From: Tsukamurella tyrosinosolvens
Lineage (GTDB): Bacteria > Actinomycetota > Actinomycetes > Mycobacteriales > Mycobacteriaceae
Direction: 5' to 3'
Assembly (NCBI RefSeq): GCF_900104775.1
Contig: NZ_FNSA01000003.1
Coordinates: 124,001 to 188,000, forward strand
DNA: 64,000 nt
Below the pieces are notes generated by a model, which was given only the letters and a program-made list of their open reading frames with translations, was not told where the DNA came from and searched no databases. Positions 1 to 12,102 of this stretch are shown one piece after another. Position numbers and translations under genes: made by a program. Each line of letters begins with the position of its first letter. Position 1 is the first letter of the stretch.

Positions 1-1
1 G

Positions 2-2495
<2,494 letters not shown>

Positions 2496-2503
<8 letters not shown>

Positions 2504-3962
2504 TCCGCAAGGCTTTCTGAAGAACAACTCGCGTGAGCTGCCGGTTCGCCGGCCGGTCCCGCTCCGGCTCCTGGACTGGAACGAGGTCTACAAGCCCTTC
2601 GACGGGACCACCCTGCGCAAGCAGGCCTCTCGGTGCATGGACTGCGGTATCCCGTTCTGCCACAACGGCTGCCCGCTGGGGAACCTGATCCCCGAGTGGA
2701 ACACGCTGGCGTACAAGGGCCGCTGGTACGACGGCATCGAGCGGCTGCACGCCACGAACAACTTCCCGGAGTTCACCGGGCGGCTGTGCCCCGCGCCGTG
2801 CGAGGCGTCGTGCGTGCTCGGCATCAACCAGGATCCCGTCACGATCAAGCAGGTCGAGGTCGAGCTCATCGACAAGGCCTTCGACGAGGGCTGGGTCTCG
2901 CCGCAGCACCCGACCAAGCTGACCGGCAAGAAGATCGCCGTCGTCGGCTCGGGTCCGGCGGGCCTCGCCGCGGCGCAGCAGCTGACCCGCGGCGGCCACA
3001 CGGTGACCGTCTACGAACGCGCCGACCGCATCGGCGGCCTGCTCCGCTACGGCATCCCCGAGTTCAAGATGGAGAAGCGGCACATCGATCGCCGCCTCGC
3101 CCAGATGAACGCCGAGGGCACCGTCTTCAAGACCGGCGTGAACGTGGGCGTCGACGTGACCGTCGAGCAGCTCCGCGAGGACTTCGACGCGGTCGTGCTC
3201 GCCAACGGCGCCACCGTCTGGCGCGACCTGCCGATCCCCGGCCGCGAGCTGGACGGCATCCACCAGGCGATGGAGTTCCTGCCGTGGGCCAACCGCGCCG
3301 CGGTCGGCGACGACGTCCTCGACGAGAACGGCCTGCCGCCGCTGCACGCCAAGGACAAGAAGGTCGTCATCATCGGCGGCGGCGACACCGGCGCCGACTG
3401 CCTCGGCACCTCGCTGCGCCAGGGCGCGACCAGCGTGCACCAGTTCGAGATCATGCCGGTCCCGCCGCGCGAGCGCGCCGAGTCGACCCCGTGGCCGACC
3501 TACCCGCTCATGTACCGCATCAGCTCGGCCCACGAGGAGGGCGGCGAGCGCGTCTTCTCCGTGAGCACCGAGGAGTTCGTGGGCGAGGACGGCAAGGTCA
3601 CCGGCCTCAAGGCCTACGAGGTCAAGATGGAGGGCGGTCGCTTCGAGAAGGTCGAGGGCACCGACTTCACCCTCGAGGCCGACCTCGTGCTGCTCGCCAT
3701 GGGCTTCGTGGGTCCGCAGCGCGACGACCTGCTCGACAAGCTCGGCGTCGAGTACAGCGAGCGCGGCAACGTCGCCCGCGGTGACGACTTCCAGTCGACG
3801 GTGCCGGGCGTCTTCGTCGCCGGCGACGCCGGCCGCGGCCAGTCGCTCATCGTGTGGGCCATCGCGGAGGGCCGCAGCGCCGCGGCCGCCGTCGACCGGT
3901 TCCTCATGGGCGACACCGCGCTGCCCGCGCCGATCGTCCCCACCGCCGCGCCGCAGCGGTAG
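2496..3962 (+). CDS. gltD: Glutamate synthase small subunit
   Basis: The 488-residue beta subunit passes electrons from NADPH through FAD and 4Fe-4S clusters to GltB. The N-terminus has the cysteine motif [14 protein letters not shown] near residue 46. It is followed by a FAD dinucleotide fold ([12 protein letters not shown], about residue 150) and an NADPH fold ([12 protein letters not shown], about residue 290). The C-terminus has the usual [15 protein letters not shown] loop. The GTG start lies inside the end of gltB, and its length is normal for the family. A strong hairpin follows the stop. Confidence 0.97.
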
Positions 3963-3970
3963 CGCACCGT

Positions 3971-4020
3971 CGAACGACGAAGGCCGGCTCCCCGTGCGGG
4001 AGCCGGCCTTCGGTCGTTCG
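3971..4020. terminator. Bidirectional terminator after gltBD
   Basis: A long inverted repeat starts CGAACGAC-GAAGGCCGGCTCCC, turns through a short loop and returns as the complement ending GGTCGTTCG. It lies between two convergent stops (gltD at 3962 and the DUF937 gene at 4026), so it can end transcription from both sides. Confidence 0.85.
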
Positions 4021-4025
4021 AGGGG

Positions 4026-4550
4026 CTACTTGCCCTTGAGCAGGCCGCCCAGGATGCTGCCGAGCACGTTGCCCGCGGCGTTGCCGCCGGCCTGCTGGTT
4101 GCCGCCGCCGAGCATGTTGCCCAGGATGCTGCCGAGGACGTCGCCGCCGCTCTGCTGCTGCGGGGCCGGGGCCTGCTCCTGCTGCGGAGCGGCCGCGCCA
4201 CCGCTGGTCAGCTTCTTCATGACGAAGCTGATGACGATGGGCGCGAGGATCGGGAGCAGCTGCTTGACCAGGCCGTCGGTGACGCCGGAGGACAGCGGCG
4301 CGGCGGCCGCGGCGGCCACGTCGTCGGTCTTCTCGCCGAACAGGCTGGAGACGATCTGCTGGCCGTCGCCGTTGTCGGCGGCCTGGGCGAGATCGGCGGG
4401 GGCCTCGGTGGTGTCCTGCGCCTGGAGGCCGGCGAGCAGGGTCGGCACCGTCTGGTTGACGGCCTCCGAGGCGACGTCCTCCGAGACGCCGAGCTGGGCG
4501 GCGATATCCGCGAGCGGGATGGACTTGATCAGGTCGTCGAGATCGGACAC
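4026..4550 (-). CDS. DUF937 (YidB-like) protein
   Basis: This is a 174-residue protein. The GTG start at 4550 was chosen because AAGGAG lies 5 bases upstream; longer in-frame extensions have no such site. It begins VSDLDDLIKSIPLADIAAQLG and continues with a conserved helical region containing TVPTLLAGLQAQ, then a segment that could enter a membrane (LLPILAPIVISFVMKKL, about residues 95-110). The tail is a glutamine-, glycine- and proline-rich linker ending in repeated LGSILG motifs. This pattern is typical of DUF937 proteins, whose function is not established. The gene is monocistronic and faces the gltBD terminator. Confidence 0.8.
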   Translation of the reverse strand: MSDLDDLIKSIPLADIAAQLGVSEDVASEAVNQTVPTLLAGLQAQDTTEAPADLAQAADNGDGQQIVSSLFGEKTDDVAAAAAAPLSSGVTDGLVKQLLPILAPIVISFVMKKLTSGGAAAPQQEQAPAPQQQSGGDVLGSILGNMLGGGNQQAGGNAAGNVLGSILGGLLKGK

Positions 4551-4748
4551 GGTTCTCCTTGGCGGATGTGTGAGTACGCAAATTGCTGCACGAACACCCA
4601 TAGAGTAGCCGCGGCGTGCGCGGGCGCTCGCCGGAACCCGCGTGTGAGGAGCGACACGCTTCGGGTGCGAGCGCTGGACCGCGCGCCGAGGGAGGAATAC
4701 AGTATCTGTAACCAACCGTTCCGCATCAAGATCGCACCGGAGACCGTC

Positions 4749-4889
4749 GTGAAGCTGCACCGTCGCACCACCCTGCTGGGCTCGAAGGCGATCTCCCGGT
4801 TGCGGAACCGCCGACTCGCGCGCTCGCTCGCCGAGGACGGCGAGCGCCTCGTCACCGCGTCGGACCTGCGGGTTCTCCGGGCCGGCTAG
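4749..4889 (+). CDS. Small basic protein, unknown
   Basis: This is a 46-residue ORF from a GTG, beginning VKLHRRTTLLGSKAISRLRN and ending in LRVLRAG. It is strongly basic in the first half, with helix-like spacing of arginines. A promoter-like AATACAGTATCTG lies about 55 bases upstream. Its last 38 bases overlap the end of the convergent alpha/beta hydrolase gene. I do not recognise a family. The codons are GC3-rich, as expected for a real gene here, but the short length and the overlap keep confidence low. Confidence 0.4.
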   Translation: MKLHRRTTLLGSKAISRLRNRRLARSLAEDGERLVTASDLRVLRAG

Positions 4890-5712
4890 TCGCGTCCAGG
4901 ATCAGCGCCGCCGTCTGCGCGGGCTGATCGACCATGGCCTGATGCCCGCTCGGCGCGATCACGGCGTAGTGCGCGTGCAGCACGTCGGCTAGTTCCCGTT
5001 GCTGCTCCAACCAGTGATTCGCCCACGGAGTGCGCCTGCCCGCGAACGCCGCGGCCACGGTGCACGGGATGCCGGCCGGGAGGGGCGTCCGCTCCCGCAG
5101 ATCCGCCAGCTCGTGCGCCAGCACCGGGTAGCGGCCGTTCTCCAGGAAGGCGGCCCGGAAGTACGCCTCGGAACTGAGGATCTCGGCGTACTCGGGCGGT
5201 GGCGCGCCCGCGCCCAGCATCCGGTGGACCAGCGGGCCGAACAGGTTCATCCGCACCGCGGCCGCCGCATCGGCCGACCGGAGGAGAGCGGCGTCGCGTA
5301 CCTCGCCCGGCACGACCCATCGCGGTGAGGTCTCGACGCTGCCGTCGAGGAGGACGGATCCCGCTGTCCGGTCGGGGAATTCGCGGAGGAAGGCCTCGAC
5401 GTAGAAGCTCGCCATGGAGTGCCCGACCAGCACGGCCGAGTCGATGTCCAGCGCGTCCAGCAGCTCGCGCAGGCGGGTGACCTCGGAGTCCAGGGTGGGG
5501 ACGGCACCGTCGGGCCAAGGATCGGAGAGGCCGTACCCGGGCCGGTCCAGCCGGACGATGGCGCGGCTCGCGGTCAGGAGTTCCGTGACGGCGTCCCAGT
5601 CGAACCAGTTCCCGGCCAGGCCGGAGTTGAGCACGACGGGTGGGCCGCTCGCCGGGGCGATCGGTTCGTCGACCACCACGTGGGTGCGGGTACCCGCCAG
5701 ATCGAGCAGCAC
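4852..5712 (-). CDS. Alpha/beta hydrolase
   Basis: This is a 286-residue cytoplasmic alpha/beta-hydrolase-fold protein. It shows the oxyanion-hole region (NSGLAGNWFDWD, about residue 29), the nucleophile elbow VLVGHSMASFYV with Ser near residue 98, and a late histidine in the APSGHQAMVDQP motif (about residue 262). These give a complete Ser-His triad outline. The substrate cannot be inferred; esterases, lactonases and haloalkane-type hydrolases share this outline. The GTG start at 5712 lies only 20 bases from the start of the divergent S4-domain gene, so the two share a compact promoter region. Confidence 0.82.
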   Translation of the reverse strand: MLLDLAGTRTHVVVDEPIAPASGPPVVLNSGLAGNWFDWDAVTELLTASRAIVRLDRPGYGLSDPWPDGAVPTLDSEVTRLRELLDALDIDSAVLVGHSMASFYVEAFLREFPDRTAGSVLLDGSVETSPRWVVPGEVRDAALLRSADAAAAVRMNLFGPLVHRMLGAGAPPPEYAEILSSEAYFRAAFLENGRYPVLAHELADLRERTPLPAGIPCTVAAAFAGRRTPWANHWLEQQRELADVLHAHYAVIAPSGHQAMVDQPAQTAALILDATSRPGEPAGPTR

Positions 5713-5732
5713 ACCGGCGAGGATAGTCGGGC

Positions 5733-5963
5733 ATGATGGTGCGCGTGAGTGAGGCGATCGACGTGACCATCTCCGACGATGTGATCCGGCTGGGGCAGTT
5801 CCTCAAGCTGGCGGGTCTCATCGACTCCGGGGCCGAGGCCAAGGCGGTGATCGCCGACGGCGAGGTCACGGTGAACGGCGAGGTCGACGTCCGCCGCGGC
5901 CGGCAGCTCGCGGTGGGTGACGTGGTGGAGGTCTTCGGGCGGTCCGCCCGCGTCGCGCGCTGA
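5733..5963 (+). CDS. S4-domain RNA-binding protein
   Basis: This is a 76-residue single-domain S4 protein of the YaaA/YbcJ type. The core reads VIRLGQFLKLAGLIDSGAEA, followed by the conserved GEVTVNGEVDVRRGRQL turn seen in S4 RNA-binding domains of ribosomal protein S4 and pseudouridine synthases. It probably binds structured RNA, possibly rRNA. Related small S4 genes often sit beside dnaA-recF or heat-shock genes, but here the neighbours are a hydrolase and a MerR regulator, which gives no functional hint. Confidence 0.85.
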   Translation: MMVRVSEAIDVTISDDVIRLGQFLKLAGLIDSGAEAKAVIADGEVTVNGEVDVRRGRQLAVGDVVEVFGRSARVAR

Positions 5964-5967
5964 GCCG

Positions 5968-6687
5968 TCAGTCCTCGCGGGCGGCCGCGGCCGCCACCGC
6001 GACCCGCCCGAGGACCTGCAACTGTGCCGGGTTGTAGAGCTCGGTCAGCGCCGCGAGGAGGACGCGCTGCGCGGTGCGCTGATCGTGTCCGCCCTCGTCG
6101 GACCAGACGCCCAGGTCGGGGAAGTCCGTCACCTGCCGCAGGACGTCGGGGACGAGGCGCGCGACCACGTCCTCGATCGTCGCGTCGTCCGCGTCGGCGG
6201 GCAGCCGGTCGAAGTCGTCGCCCGCGACGGTGCGGCCGTGCGCGGTGAGCATCCGCGCGTACTCCTCGGCCCTCGCCGGGCCCACCAGCTGGGCGAGCAC
6301 GACGCTGAACTTGCGGTCGGCGGGGGAGAGGCGCTGGGCCGCCGACAGCCCGGGCGGCAGGTCCGACGGCGCCGTCGACGTGCGCAGCGCGCGCAGGTCC
6401 TCGCGGATCGCCTGCAGCCGCTCGATGTCGGCGGCCAGCTTCGCGTCCAGCTCGGCGGCCGCGTCGTCGTCCACGTCGTCGGTGTCCATCGCGGCGATCT
6501 GCGCGAGGCTGAAACCCAGCCCCGTCATGCGGCGGATCCACACCAGCCGCACGAGATGCTCGACGCCGTAGGTCTTGTAGCCGTTGGACCGTCGTGCGGG
6601 CTCGTCCAGCAGCCCGACGTCGTGGTAGTGCCGCACGGTGCGCAGGCTGGTCCCCGCCAGCTCAGCGACCTCGCGCGTGCTCCACAT
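5968..6687 (-). CDS. MerR-family regulator
   Basis: This 239-residue protein starts with a MerR winged helix-turn-helix (STREVAELAGTSLRTVRHYH, then VGLLDEPARRSNGYKTYG). The C-terminal part is helical and carries no cysteine metal site, so it may respond to an organic ligand or act as a TipA-type sensor. It ends 5 bases from the S4 gene stop (convergent). Its start is beside the stop of the upstream RraA-like gene on the same strand, so the two may be cotranscribed. Confidence 0.85.
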   Translation of the reverse strand: MWSTREVAELAGTSLRTVRHYHDVGLLDEPARRSNGYKTYGVEHLVRLVWIRRMTGLGFSLAQIAAMDTDDVDDDAAAELDAKLAADIERLQAIREDLRALRTSTAPSDLPPGLSAAQRLSPADRKFSVVLAQLVGPARAEEYARMLTAHGRTVAGDDFDRLPADADDATIEDVVARLVPDVLRQVTDFPDLGVWSDEGGHDQRTAQRVLLAALTELYNPAQLQVLGRVAVAAAAARED

Positions 6688-6692
6688 GATCG

Positions 6693-7184
6693 CTAGCGGA
6701 GCACGATTCCGTCGTCGTCGCTGAAGAGCACATCGCCCGGGGTGAACGTCACGCCGCCGAAGGTGAGCGGGATGTCGCGCTGCCCCTCGGCGGTCTTGGT
6801 GGACTTGCGCGGGTTGGTGCCGAGCGCCTTGACGCCGATGTCCAGCGTGCCGATCACGGCGGCGTCGCGGACCGCGCCGTAGGCCACGATGCCGGCCCAG
6901 CCGTTGCCGCGGCCGAGCTCGGCGATGAGGTCGCCGACCAGCGCGGTGTGCAGCGACGGGACGCCGTTCTCGTCGGAGCCGTCGATGACCAGCACGCGGC
7001 CCTCACCGGGCTCGCCCAGGATCGACTTGAGCAGCGCGTTGTCCTGGAAGCACCTGACGGTGACGACCTCGCCGGCGAACTGCTTGCGGCCGCCGAACTG
7101 GCGGAACTGCGTGTCGCAGCTGCGCACGTCGGGGCCGATCTCGTCGACCAGGTCCGCGGTGGGGGTGAACTGCACGTCGCTCAT
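6693..7184 (-). CDS. rraA: RraA-family protein (RNase E regulator or HMG aldolase fold)
   Basis: This is a 163-residue protein beginning [17 protein letters not shown]. The family includes the E. coli inhibitor of RNase E and 4-hydroxy-4-methyl-2-oxoglutarate aldolases. The typical glycine-rich [15 protein letters not shown] segment with the arginine and aspartate used by aldolase members is present near residue 100. The C-terminus reads [16 protein letters not shown]. Either function is possible from sequence. An upstream in-frame extension exists but lacks coding character, so the ATG at 7184 is preferred. Confidence 0.85.
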   Translation of the reverse strand: MSDVQFTPTADLVDEIGPDVRSCDTQFRQFGGRKQFAGEVVTVRCFQDNALLKSILGEPGEGRVLVIDGSDENGVPSLHTALVGDLIAELGRGNGWAGIVAYGAVRDAAVIGTLDIGVKALGTNPRKSTKTAEGQRDIPLTFGGVTFTPGDVLFSDDDGIVLR

Positions 7185-7323
7185 GCCGCGATCATAACGG
7201 CGCTCACGATTTCGCAATCTTGTGCGGTGGACACGTCGTGGAGCACGTCCGACTGCGCAGAACCCCACATCGTGAACCAACCACGCTATTGAGTGAGCAT
7301 CAACAAGCGGGTAATCTGGCGGC

Positions 7324-8874
7324 ATGCCAGCACCTACCCAGGCCACGTTCGACCGTCTTCGCGCCCTCGCGGCGATCGACCACCCGGAGCAGCGCGAGTC
7401 GCGCGACGTCCTCGAGGCGTTCTCCGGCGCGAAGGTCACCACGATCCCGGTGGGCACGGTCGAGGATGTGGAGAAGGCCTTCGAGCGGGCCCGCCTCGCA
7501 CAGAAGCAGTGGGCGGCCCGCAGCGCGAAGGATCGCGCGGCCGTGCTGCTGAAGTTCGCCGACCTGGTGAACGAGCACCGCGCCGAGCTCATGGACATGG
7601 TGCAGCTGGAGACCGGCAAGGCTCGACAGTACGCGCAGGAGGAGTCGCTGGACGTCGCGATGACGGCCCGCTGGTACGGCAAGAACGCGCCGAAGATCCT
7701 GGCGGAGAAGAGCACCGACGGCATGCTGCCGGTGTTCACCAAGACCCGCGTGCGCTACCAGCCCAAGGGCGTGGTCGGCGTGATCGCGCCGTGGAACTAC
7801 CCGATCACCCTCGCGGTCTCCGACGGTGTCGCCGCGCTGGCCGCCGGCAACGCCGTCGTGCTCAAGCCCGACTCGCAGACCCCGTACTGCGCCCTCGCGG
7901 CCGTCGAGCTGCTGTACCAGGCCGGCCTGCCCCGCGACCTGTTCGCCGTGGTCCCCGGCCCCGGCGGCGTCGTGGGCACCGCGATCGTCGAGCGCGCCGA
8001 CTACCTCATGTTCACCGGCTCCTCCGCCACCGGCGCCACGCTCGCCGAGCAGTGCGGCAAGCGCCTCATCGGCTTCTCCGCCGAGCTGGGCGGCAAGAAT
8101 CCCATGGTGGTCACCAAGGACGCCGACATCGCGCACACGGCCGACGGTGCCGCCCGCGCCGCGTTCTCGAACTCGGGGCAGCTGTGCATCTCGATCGAGC
8201 GGATCTACGTCGAGCGGGAGATCGCCGACGAGTTCGCCCGCGCCTTCGCCGAGCGCACCGCCGCGCTCGCGCTGGGCGCCGGCTACGACTTCGAGAACGA
8301 GATGGGCTCGCTCGCGTCGAAGTCGCAGATCGACACCGTCGCCGCGCACGTGGACGACGCGGTCGCCAAGGGCGCGACGGTGCTCGCCGGCGGCAAGGCC
8401 CGCCCCGACCTCGGCCCGTTCTTCTACGAGCCGACCGTGCTCAAGGACGTGCCGGAGGAGGCCGTCTGCTTCAAGTCGGAGACCTTCGGCCCGCTGGTCT
8501 CGATCTACCCCGTCGACTCCATCGACGAGGCCGTCGAGAAGGCCAACGACACCGAGTACGGCCTCAACGCCAGCGTTTTCGCCGGATCGTCCAAGCAGGC
8601 CCAGGAGATCGCCGAGCGGATCAACGCCGGCACCGTCAACATCAACGAGGGCTACGCCGCCGCGTGGGGCTCCACCGCCGCGCCGATGGGCGGCATGGGC
8701 ATCTCGGGCGTCGGCCGCCGCCACGGCACCGAGGGCCTGCTCAAGTACTGCGAGTCGAAGACCATCGCGCAGCAGCGGATCATCGGCATCGGCGGCATCA
8801 AGGGCGTGCCGCGCAACGTCTTCCTCAACGTCGTTCCGTCGGCGATCAAGGCGCTCAAGCTGATCGGCCGTTAG
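7324..8874 (+). CDS. gabD2: Succinate-semialdehyde dehydrogenase (NADP)
   Basis: This is a 516-residue aldehyde dehydrogenase that closely fits mycobacterial GabD2, which oxidises succinic semialdehyde to succinate. Visible sites are the PWNYPITL substrate and cofactor region (about residue 157), the general-base Glu in [10 protein letters not shown] (about residue 257) and the catalytic Cys in [10 protein letters not shown] (about residue 291). The length is usual. A -10-like TAATCT lies just before the ATG, which suggests a very short leader. A strong terminator hairpin follows. Confidence 0.92.
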   Translation: MPAPTQATFDRLRALAAIDHPEQRESRDVLEAFSGAKVTTIPVGTVEDVEKAFERARLAQKQWAARSAKDRAAVLLKFADLVNEHRAELMDMVQLETGKARQYAQEESLDVAMTARWYGKNAPKILAEKSTDGMLPVFTKTRVRYQPKGVVGVIAPWNYPITLAVSDGVAALAAGNAVVLKPDSQTPYCALAAVELLYQAGLPRDLFAVVPGPGGVVGTAIVERADYLMFTGSSATGATLAEQCGKRLIGFSAELGGKNPMVVTKDADIAHTADGAARAAFSNSGQLCISIERIYVEREIADEFARAFAERTAALALGAGYDFENEMGSLASKSQIDTVAAHVDDAVAKGATVLAGGKARPDLGPFFYEPTVLKDVPEEAVCFKSETFGPLVSIYPVDSIDEAVEKANDTEYGLNASVFAGSSKQAQEIAERINAGTVNINEGYAAAWGSTAAPMGGMGISGVGRRHGTEGLLKYCESKTIAQQRIIGIGGIKGVPRNVFLNVVPSAIKALKLIGR

Positions 8875-8883
8875 TCCGGCACC

Positions 8884-8920
8884 CGGCGATGGCCCCCTCC
8901 ACGTGGAGGGGGCCATCGCC
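8884..8920. terminator. Terminator after gabD2
   Basis: The near-perfect inverted repeat GGCGATGGCCCCCTCCACG / TGGAGGGGGCCATCGCC sits between the gabD2 stop and the convergent lipase stop. It can serve both transcripts. Confidence 0.85.
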
Positions 8921-8945
8921 GTTCTCGAGGCCGCCGCGGCGGCGG

Positions 8946-9872
8946 CTACAGGCGGGGGCCTGACGCCCGCACGGCGGCGGTGACCGCGGTGGCGACCGCC
9001 TCGCCCTCCTCGGGGAAGGGGTGCAGCGCGGCGGCGCGAGGGACCTCGTCGACGCCGTTGATCCACGGTCGCGCGCTGCACAGCTCGTGGCCCTTCGACG
9101 GTGCCTCCATGTCGACGTACTCGGCGCGGGCGTTCACGGCGGCCCGCCGGACGGCGCCGTTGAGCCGCTCGGTGAGGATGCTGCGCATCCACGGGATCGA
9201 GGCGGAGCGGAAGGGTGCGATCGTGGCGCAGGTCCGGTCGCCGGCGAACACGGCGGGGTAGCCGACCACGAGGATCCGCGCCTGCGGCGAGCGCTCGCGG
9301 ACGGCGCGGATGATGCGCTCGTTCGCCGCGGTGATCTTCGCCAGACGGGAGGCGACGGCACCGTCGGACAGGCGGGCCGGGCGGGTGCGCTGATCGGCGG
9401 TGCAGCGAACCGCGGCCGATCGCGGCGCCACCGCGCAGGATTCGATGATGCTCGAGTAGAGGTCGCCGTCGTTGCCGCCGAGGGAGACGGTGACGAGCCT
9501 CGTGGCGGGGGTGATCCCGTCGAGCTGCGGCGCGGCGTCGTAGTAGCCGGTCTTCGCGGAGCCGGCGTGCTGGCTCGCGAAGGCGTCCCGCGTCTTGGCA
9601 CCGCCGCAGGTGTTGTCCCGCAGTGCGTCCGGAGCGAGGCCCAGCGACGCGGCCACCAGCTTCGGGTAGTTGTGCGTGGACCGCCCGCAGGCGCGCTCCT
9701 GCTGCGAGGCGCCGACGGTGGCGTCGGCGGGGAGGGAGGAGTAGGAATCGCCGAGCGCGACGTAGCTGGGCGCGGCCGGGGCCGCGTGCGCCGGCGCGGC
9801 GCCGACCACGGCCGTCGTGGCGAGGACCGCCGCGCCGAGCAGGGACAGGGACGGGCGGGCGCGCATCGACAT
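8946..9872 (-). CDS. Secreted SGNH/GDSL lipase or esterase
   Basis: This 308-residue secreted protein has a Sec signal peptide (hydrophobic LLGAAVLATTAVVGAA, cleavage after AHA near residue 30). The mature part starts with block I, YVALGDSYSS (Ser43). It has the block III Gly-Asn-Asp (VSLGGNDGD) and a late His in AALHPFPEEG. The usual Asp three residues before the His is an Ala here, so catalysis may rest on a Ser-His dyad, as in the Streptomyces scabies esterase. It probably acts on lipids or acylated wall components outside the cell. Confidence 0.85.
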   Translation of the reverse strand: MSMRARPSLSLLGAAVLATTAVVGAAPAHAAPAAPSYVALGDSYSSLPADATVGASQQERACGRSTHNYPKLVAASLGLAPDALRDNTCGGAKTRDAFASQHAGSAKTGYYDAAPQLDGITPATRLVTVSLGGNDGDLYSSIIESCAVAPRSAAVRCTADQRTRPARLSDGAVASRLAKITAANERIIRAVRERSPQARILVVGYPAVFAGDRTCATIAPFRSASIPWMRSILTERLNGAVRRAAVNARAEYVDMEAPSKGHELCSARPWINGVDEVPRAAALHPFPEEGEAVATAVTAAVRASGPRL

Positions 9873-9957
9873 GCCGCCACTGTATTGCGCGCGGCCGCGG
9901 CCCGCAGCCCGTCGAAAACCGGTTGCGGCGGCCCGGCGTGCGACGCACCCTGGAGGC

Positions 9958-10449
9958 ATGGAGGTCACGTTCGTCAAGCGCCGGAACGGGTACGACGTGC
10001 GGATCACGCGCGCGAAGGGCCCGGAGCTGGCGCCCCGCGGCGGTCCGGGCGGTCGGCCGCCGGTGCCGCACGACGCGGCGCACCTCATCGTCGAGGCCGA
10101 GGCGGGCCTGCGCGGCGGGGTGTTCGGGCGGATCGCCGACGCGAACGGCCTCGACGGGCTGTTCTGGCCCGCCGACCCGGGGGAGCGTCGCAAGGCGTCC
10201 CGCCGCAAGCGGCAGCCGACGGCCGCGCAGTCCGCGGACATGGCGCGCTCGGAGTACCTCGCGTCGCTGACCGCGGCGCTCTGGGAGGTGGAGCGCGGGC
10301 ACCGGAAGCCGGAGCCCGCGTGGCCCGGCGTCCTCGAGGACGCGGACATCGATCCCGCCCTGTGCGAGCGGATCTTCGCCCGCTACGACGACTTCGCCCC
10401 GCGCTGGGCGGCGCTCCCCGACGGGGGCGAGCTCACGCTGCGCTGGTGA
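9958..10449 (+). CDS. Conserved hypothetical protein
   Basis: This is a 163-residue protein from an ATG after GGAGGC. It has a short beta-rich start (MEVTFVKRRNGYDVRITRAK), a proline- and glycine-rich loop, a basic stretch (ERRKASRRKRQP, about residue 77), and a helical C-terminus ending in GELTLRW. I do not recognise a domain. It is divergent from the lipase gene and convergent with a membrane protein gene across a perfect terminator hairpin. Confidence 0.65.
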   Translation: MEVTFVKRRNGYDVRITRAKGPELAPRGGPGGRPPVPHDAAHLIVEAEAGLRGGVFGRIADANGLDGLFWPADPGERRKASRRKRQPTAAQSADMARSEYLASLTAALWEVERGHRKPEPAWPGVLEDADIDPALCERIFARYDDFAPRWAALPDGGELTLRW

Positions 10450-10453
10450 CCGC

Positions 10454-10472
10454 GCCCGGCCTCAGGCCGGGC
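10454..10472. terminator. Short bidirectional terminator
   Basis: This is a perfect 8-bp stem GCCCGGCC / GGCCGGGC with a 3-base loop TCA. The loop is itself the stop codon of the minus-strand membrane protein gene, so terminator and gene end are fused. Confidence 0.75.
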
Positions 10473-11091
10473 GAGGATCCACCGGACGACGGAGTTCCGC
10501 GCGCAGGGGCCGGTCCGCCAGCTTGATGACGAGCAGGGCCAGCGGGACGAGGACGAAGCCGATCACCGGCCCGACGAGGACCACGGTGTCGATCGGGTAG
10601 TGCAGCGCGAGGTACAGGCCGGCCGACGATCCGGTGACCGCGGTGACGGCGCAGACCACGCTCATCCACCGGATCCGGCTGCGGAACCGTGGAGACTCGT
10701 CCAGGCAGCGGTCCCACGCCGTCGGTTCGACCTTGAGCGCCTTCACGTACATCGGCCCGAGGATGCTCGCCACGAGCGGTCTGCGGGTGAACGCCGAGAC
10801 GAGGAAGTACGCCGCCGCGAAGAAGCCGTCGATGGACTGTGCCGCAAGGGCGATCCGCGGCTCACCGGTGACGAGCGACGGTATGAGGGCCACCGCGAGG
10901 ATGGCGGTCGTGAACAGCTCCAGCTGCCCGACCTGGCGCGTGACGAGCATCCGCCAGGTCACGATCACCAGCCCCGTGACGATGCCGAGCACGACGCCGG
11001 TCAGCTGCGAGAGGCCACCCAGGCGGGTGGCGCTGAAGTAGGCGATGACCGGGAGGAGCCCGCCCAGGATCGCCGGGGGTGGTCGCTTCAC
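10462..11091 (-). CDS. VC0807-type integral membrane protein
   Basis: This is a 209-residue protein with about six hydrophobic helices, for example ILGGLLPVIAYFSATRLG at the start and LVGPVIGFVLVPLALLVIKL near the end. The pattern and the AWDRCLDESPRFR-type loop resemble the VC0807 family of unknown function. The GTG start overlaps the stop of the glycosyltransferase by 4 bases, so it is translationally coupled to it. A role in moving or anchoring the glycosylated product is inference only. Confidence 0.7.
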   Translation of the reverse strand: MKRPPPAILGGLLPVIAYFSATRLGGLSQLTGVVLGIVTGLVIVTWRMLVTRQVGQLELFTTAILAVALIPSLVTGEPRIALAAQSIDGFFAAAYFLVSAFTRRPLVASILGPMYVKALKVEPTAWDRCLDESPRFRSRIRWMSVVCAVTAVTGSSAGLYLALHYPIDTVVLVGPVIGFVLVPLALLVIKLADRPLRAELRRPVDPRPA

Positions 11092-11948
11092 GGTCGCTCG
11101 CGCTCCGCCCCGGTGCTTCGGAAGACGTTCCGCAGCGCGAAGCCGCCGTCGCCGGTGCCGCGCAGGACGGCGAGCCGCGCCGCGTGGAAGCCGACGGTCA
11201 GCGGGAGCGCGACCGTCAGCCAGGTGGCCGTTCCCCGCCGGCCGTGGATCCAGAACGTGCGGGGCAGGTACGCGGCGTACGTCGCGTAACTGCCGACACC
11301 GGTGTAGAAGCGGCGGGGCGAGACCTCCACCACGACGTCCCGGATCAGCGCGCACTCCCCGCCCGAGTCCTGGACGCAGAGGGCGATGTCGACGTCCTCG
11401 AAGACGTCTCTGCGCATCGCGACGTGCGGCCGTATCCGGCGCCACGTCTCGGCGCGGAAGGCCATGCTCGGGCCGAAGCAGTAGCTCACCCGCTGCGCGC
11501 GTTTCTCGTTGCGCCCGAACGGGTCGTTCCACTTGTTCAGGGCGGATTGGAACCGCCGGCCGGGGAGCCCGCGGAACTCCCCGAGGGTGGAGACGACGTC
11601 GAAGCCGCGGCCGTCGTCGGTGTCGAAGAACGTGCGAAGGCGCCGTGCCCACCCCGGAGCGACGACGGTGTCCGCGTCGATCCGGGCGATCACCGACGAC
11701 GTGGCGGCGTCGAGCCCCGCGTTGCGGGCCCACACCAGGCCCTGCCGGGTCTCGCGGATCAACTTCACGACGGGGTTCGCCGCGGCGGTGGCCTCCACCA
11801 GGGCGACGGTGCGGTCTGTCGAGTTGTTGTCGACCACGATGATCTCGTCGATCTCGGAGCCTTCGGCGAGCAGTCGCTCGAGGCATTCCTCGATGACCTC
11901 GTCCTCGTTGTAGGCGGGAACGACAACAGTCAATGTGCTCTCTGCCAT
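11088..11948 (-). CDS. Family 2 glycosyltransferase
   Basis: This 286-residue GT-A-fold glycosyltransferase starts LTVVVPAYNEDEVIEECLE and continues IIVVDNNSTDRTVAL, the nucleotide-binding start of GT2 enzymes. A DxD-type motif (ARIDADTVV, about residue 90) and the later EDVDIALCVQDSGGE acceptor-side region are present. There is a C-terminal amphipathic or hydrophobic segment. It transfers a sugar from a nucleotide donor, probably onto a lipid or envelope acceptor at the inner face of the membrane. It forms an operon with the VC0807-like gene. Confidence 0.85.
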   Translation of the reverse strand: MAESTLTVVVPAYNEDEVIEECLERLLAEGSEIDEIIVVDNNSTDRTVALVEATAAANPVVKLIRETRQGLVWARNAGLDAATSSVIARIDADTVVAPGWARRLRTFFDTDDGRGFDVVSTLGEFRGLPGRRFQSALNKWNDPFGRNEKRAQRVSYCFGPSMAFRAETWRRIRPHVAMRRDVFEDVDIALCVQDSGGECALIRDVVVEVSPRRFYTGVGSYATYAAYLPRTFWIHGRRGTATWLTVALPLTVGFHAARLAVLRGTGDGGFALRNVFRSTGAERERP

Positions 11949-12102
11949 GGCGAAACGCTACGTCCGCCTCGGGACCGTCGCAGCGCGGCGACCGGTGAGA
12001 CTACTCACAGGTCGCCGGCGATGTGGCGTTTGAAACACAACCGGGACGGGATCGCGGACCGTCGGCGACGGTACCGGGACGTGAGCGGCCCATCGTGAGG
12101 AC

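Noticed and set aside
7300-10302. Thousand-residue open frame on the minus strand across gabD2 and the lipase gene
   Set aside because: It is antisense to real genes with complete motifs. Long open frames on the other strand are expected in DNA of this GC content, and its translation is repetitive Arg/Ala/Gly.
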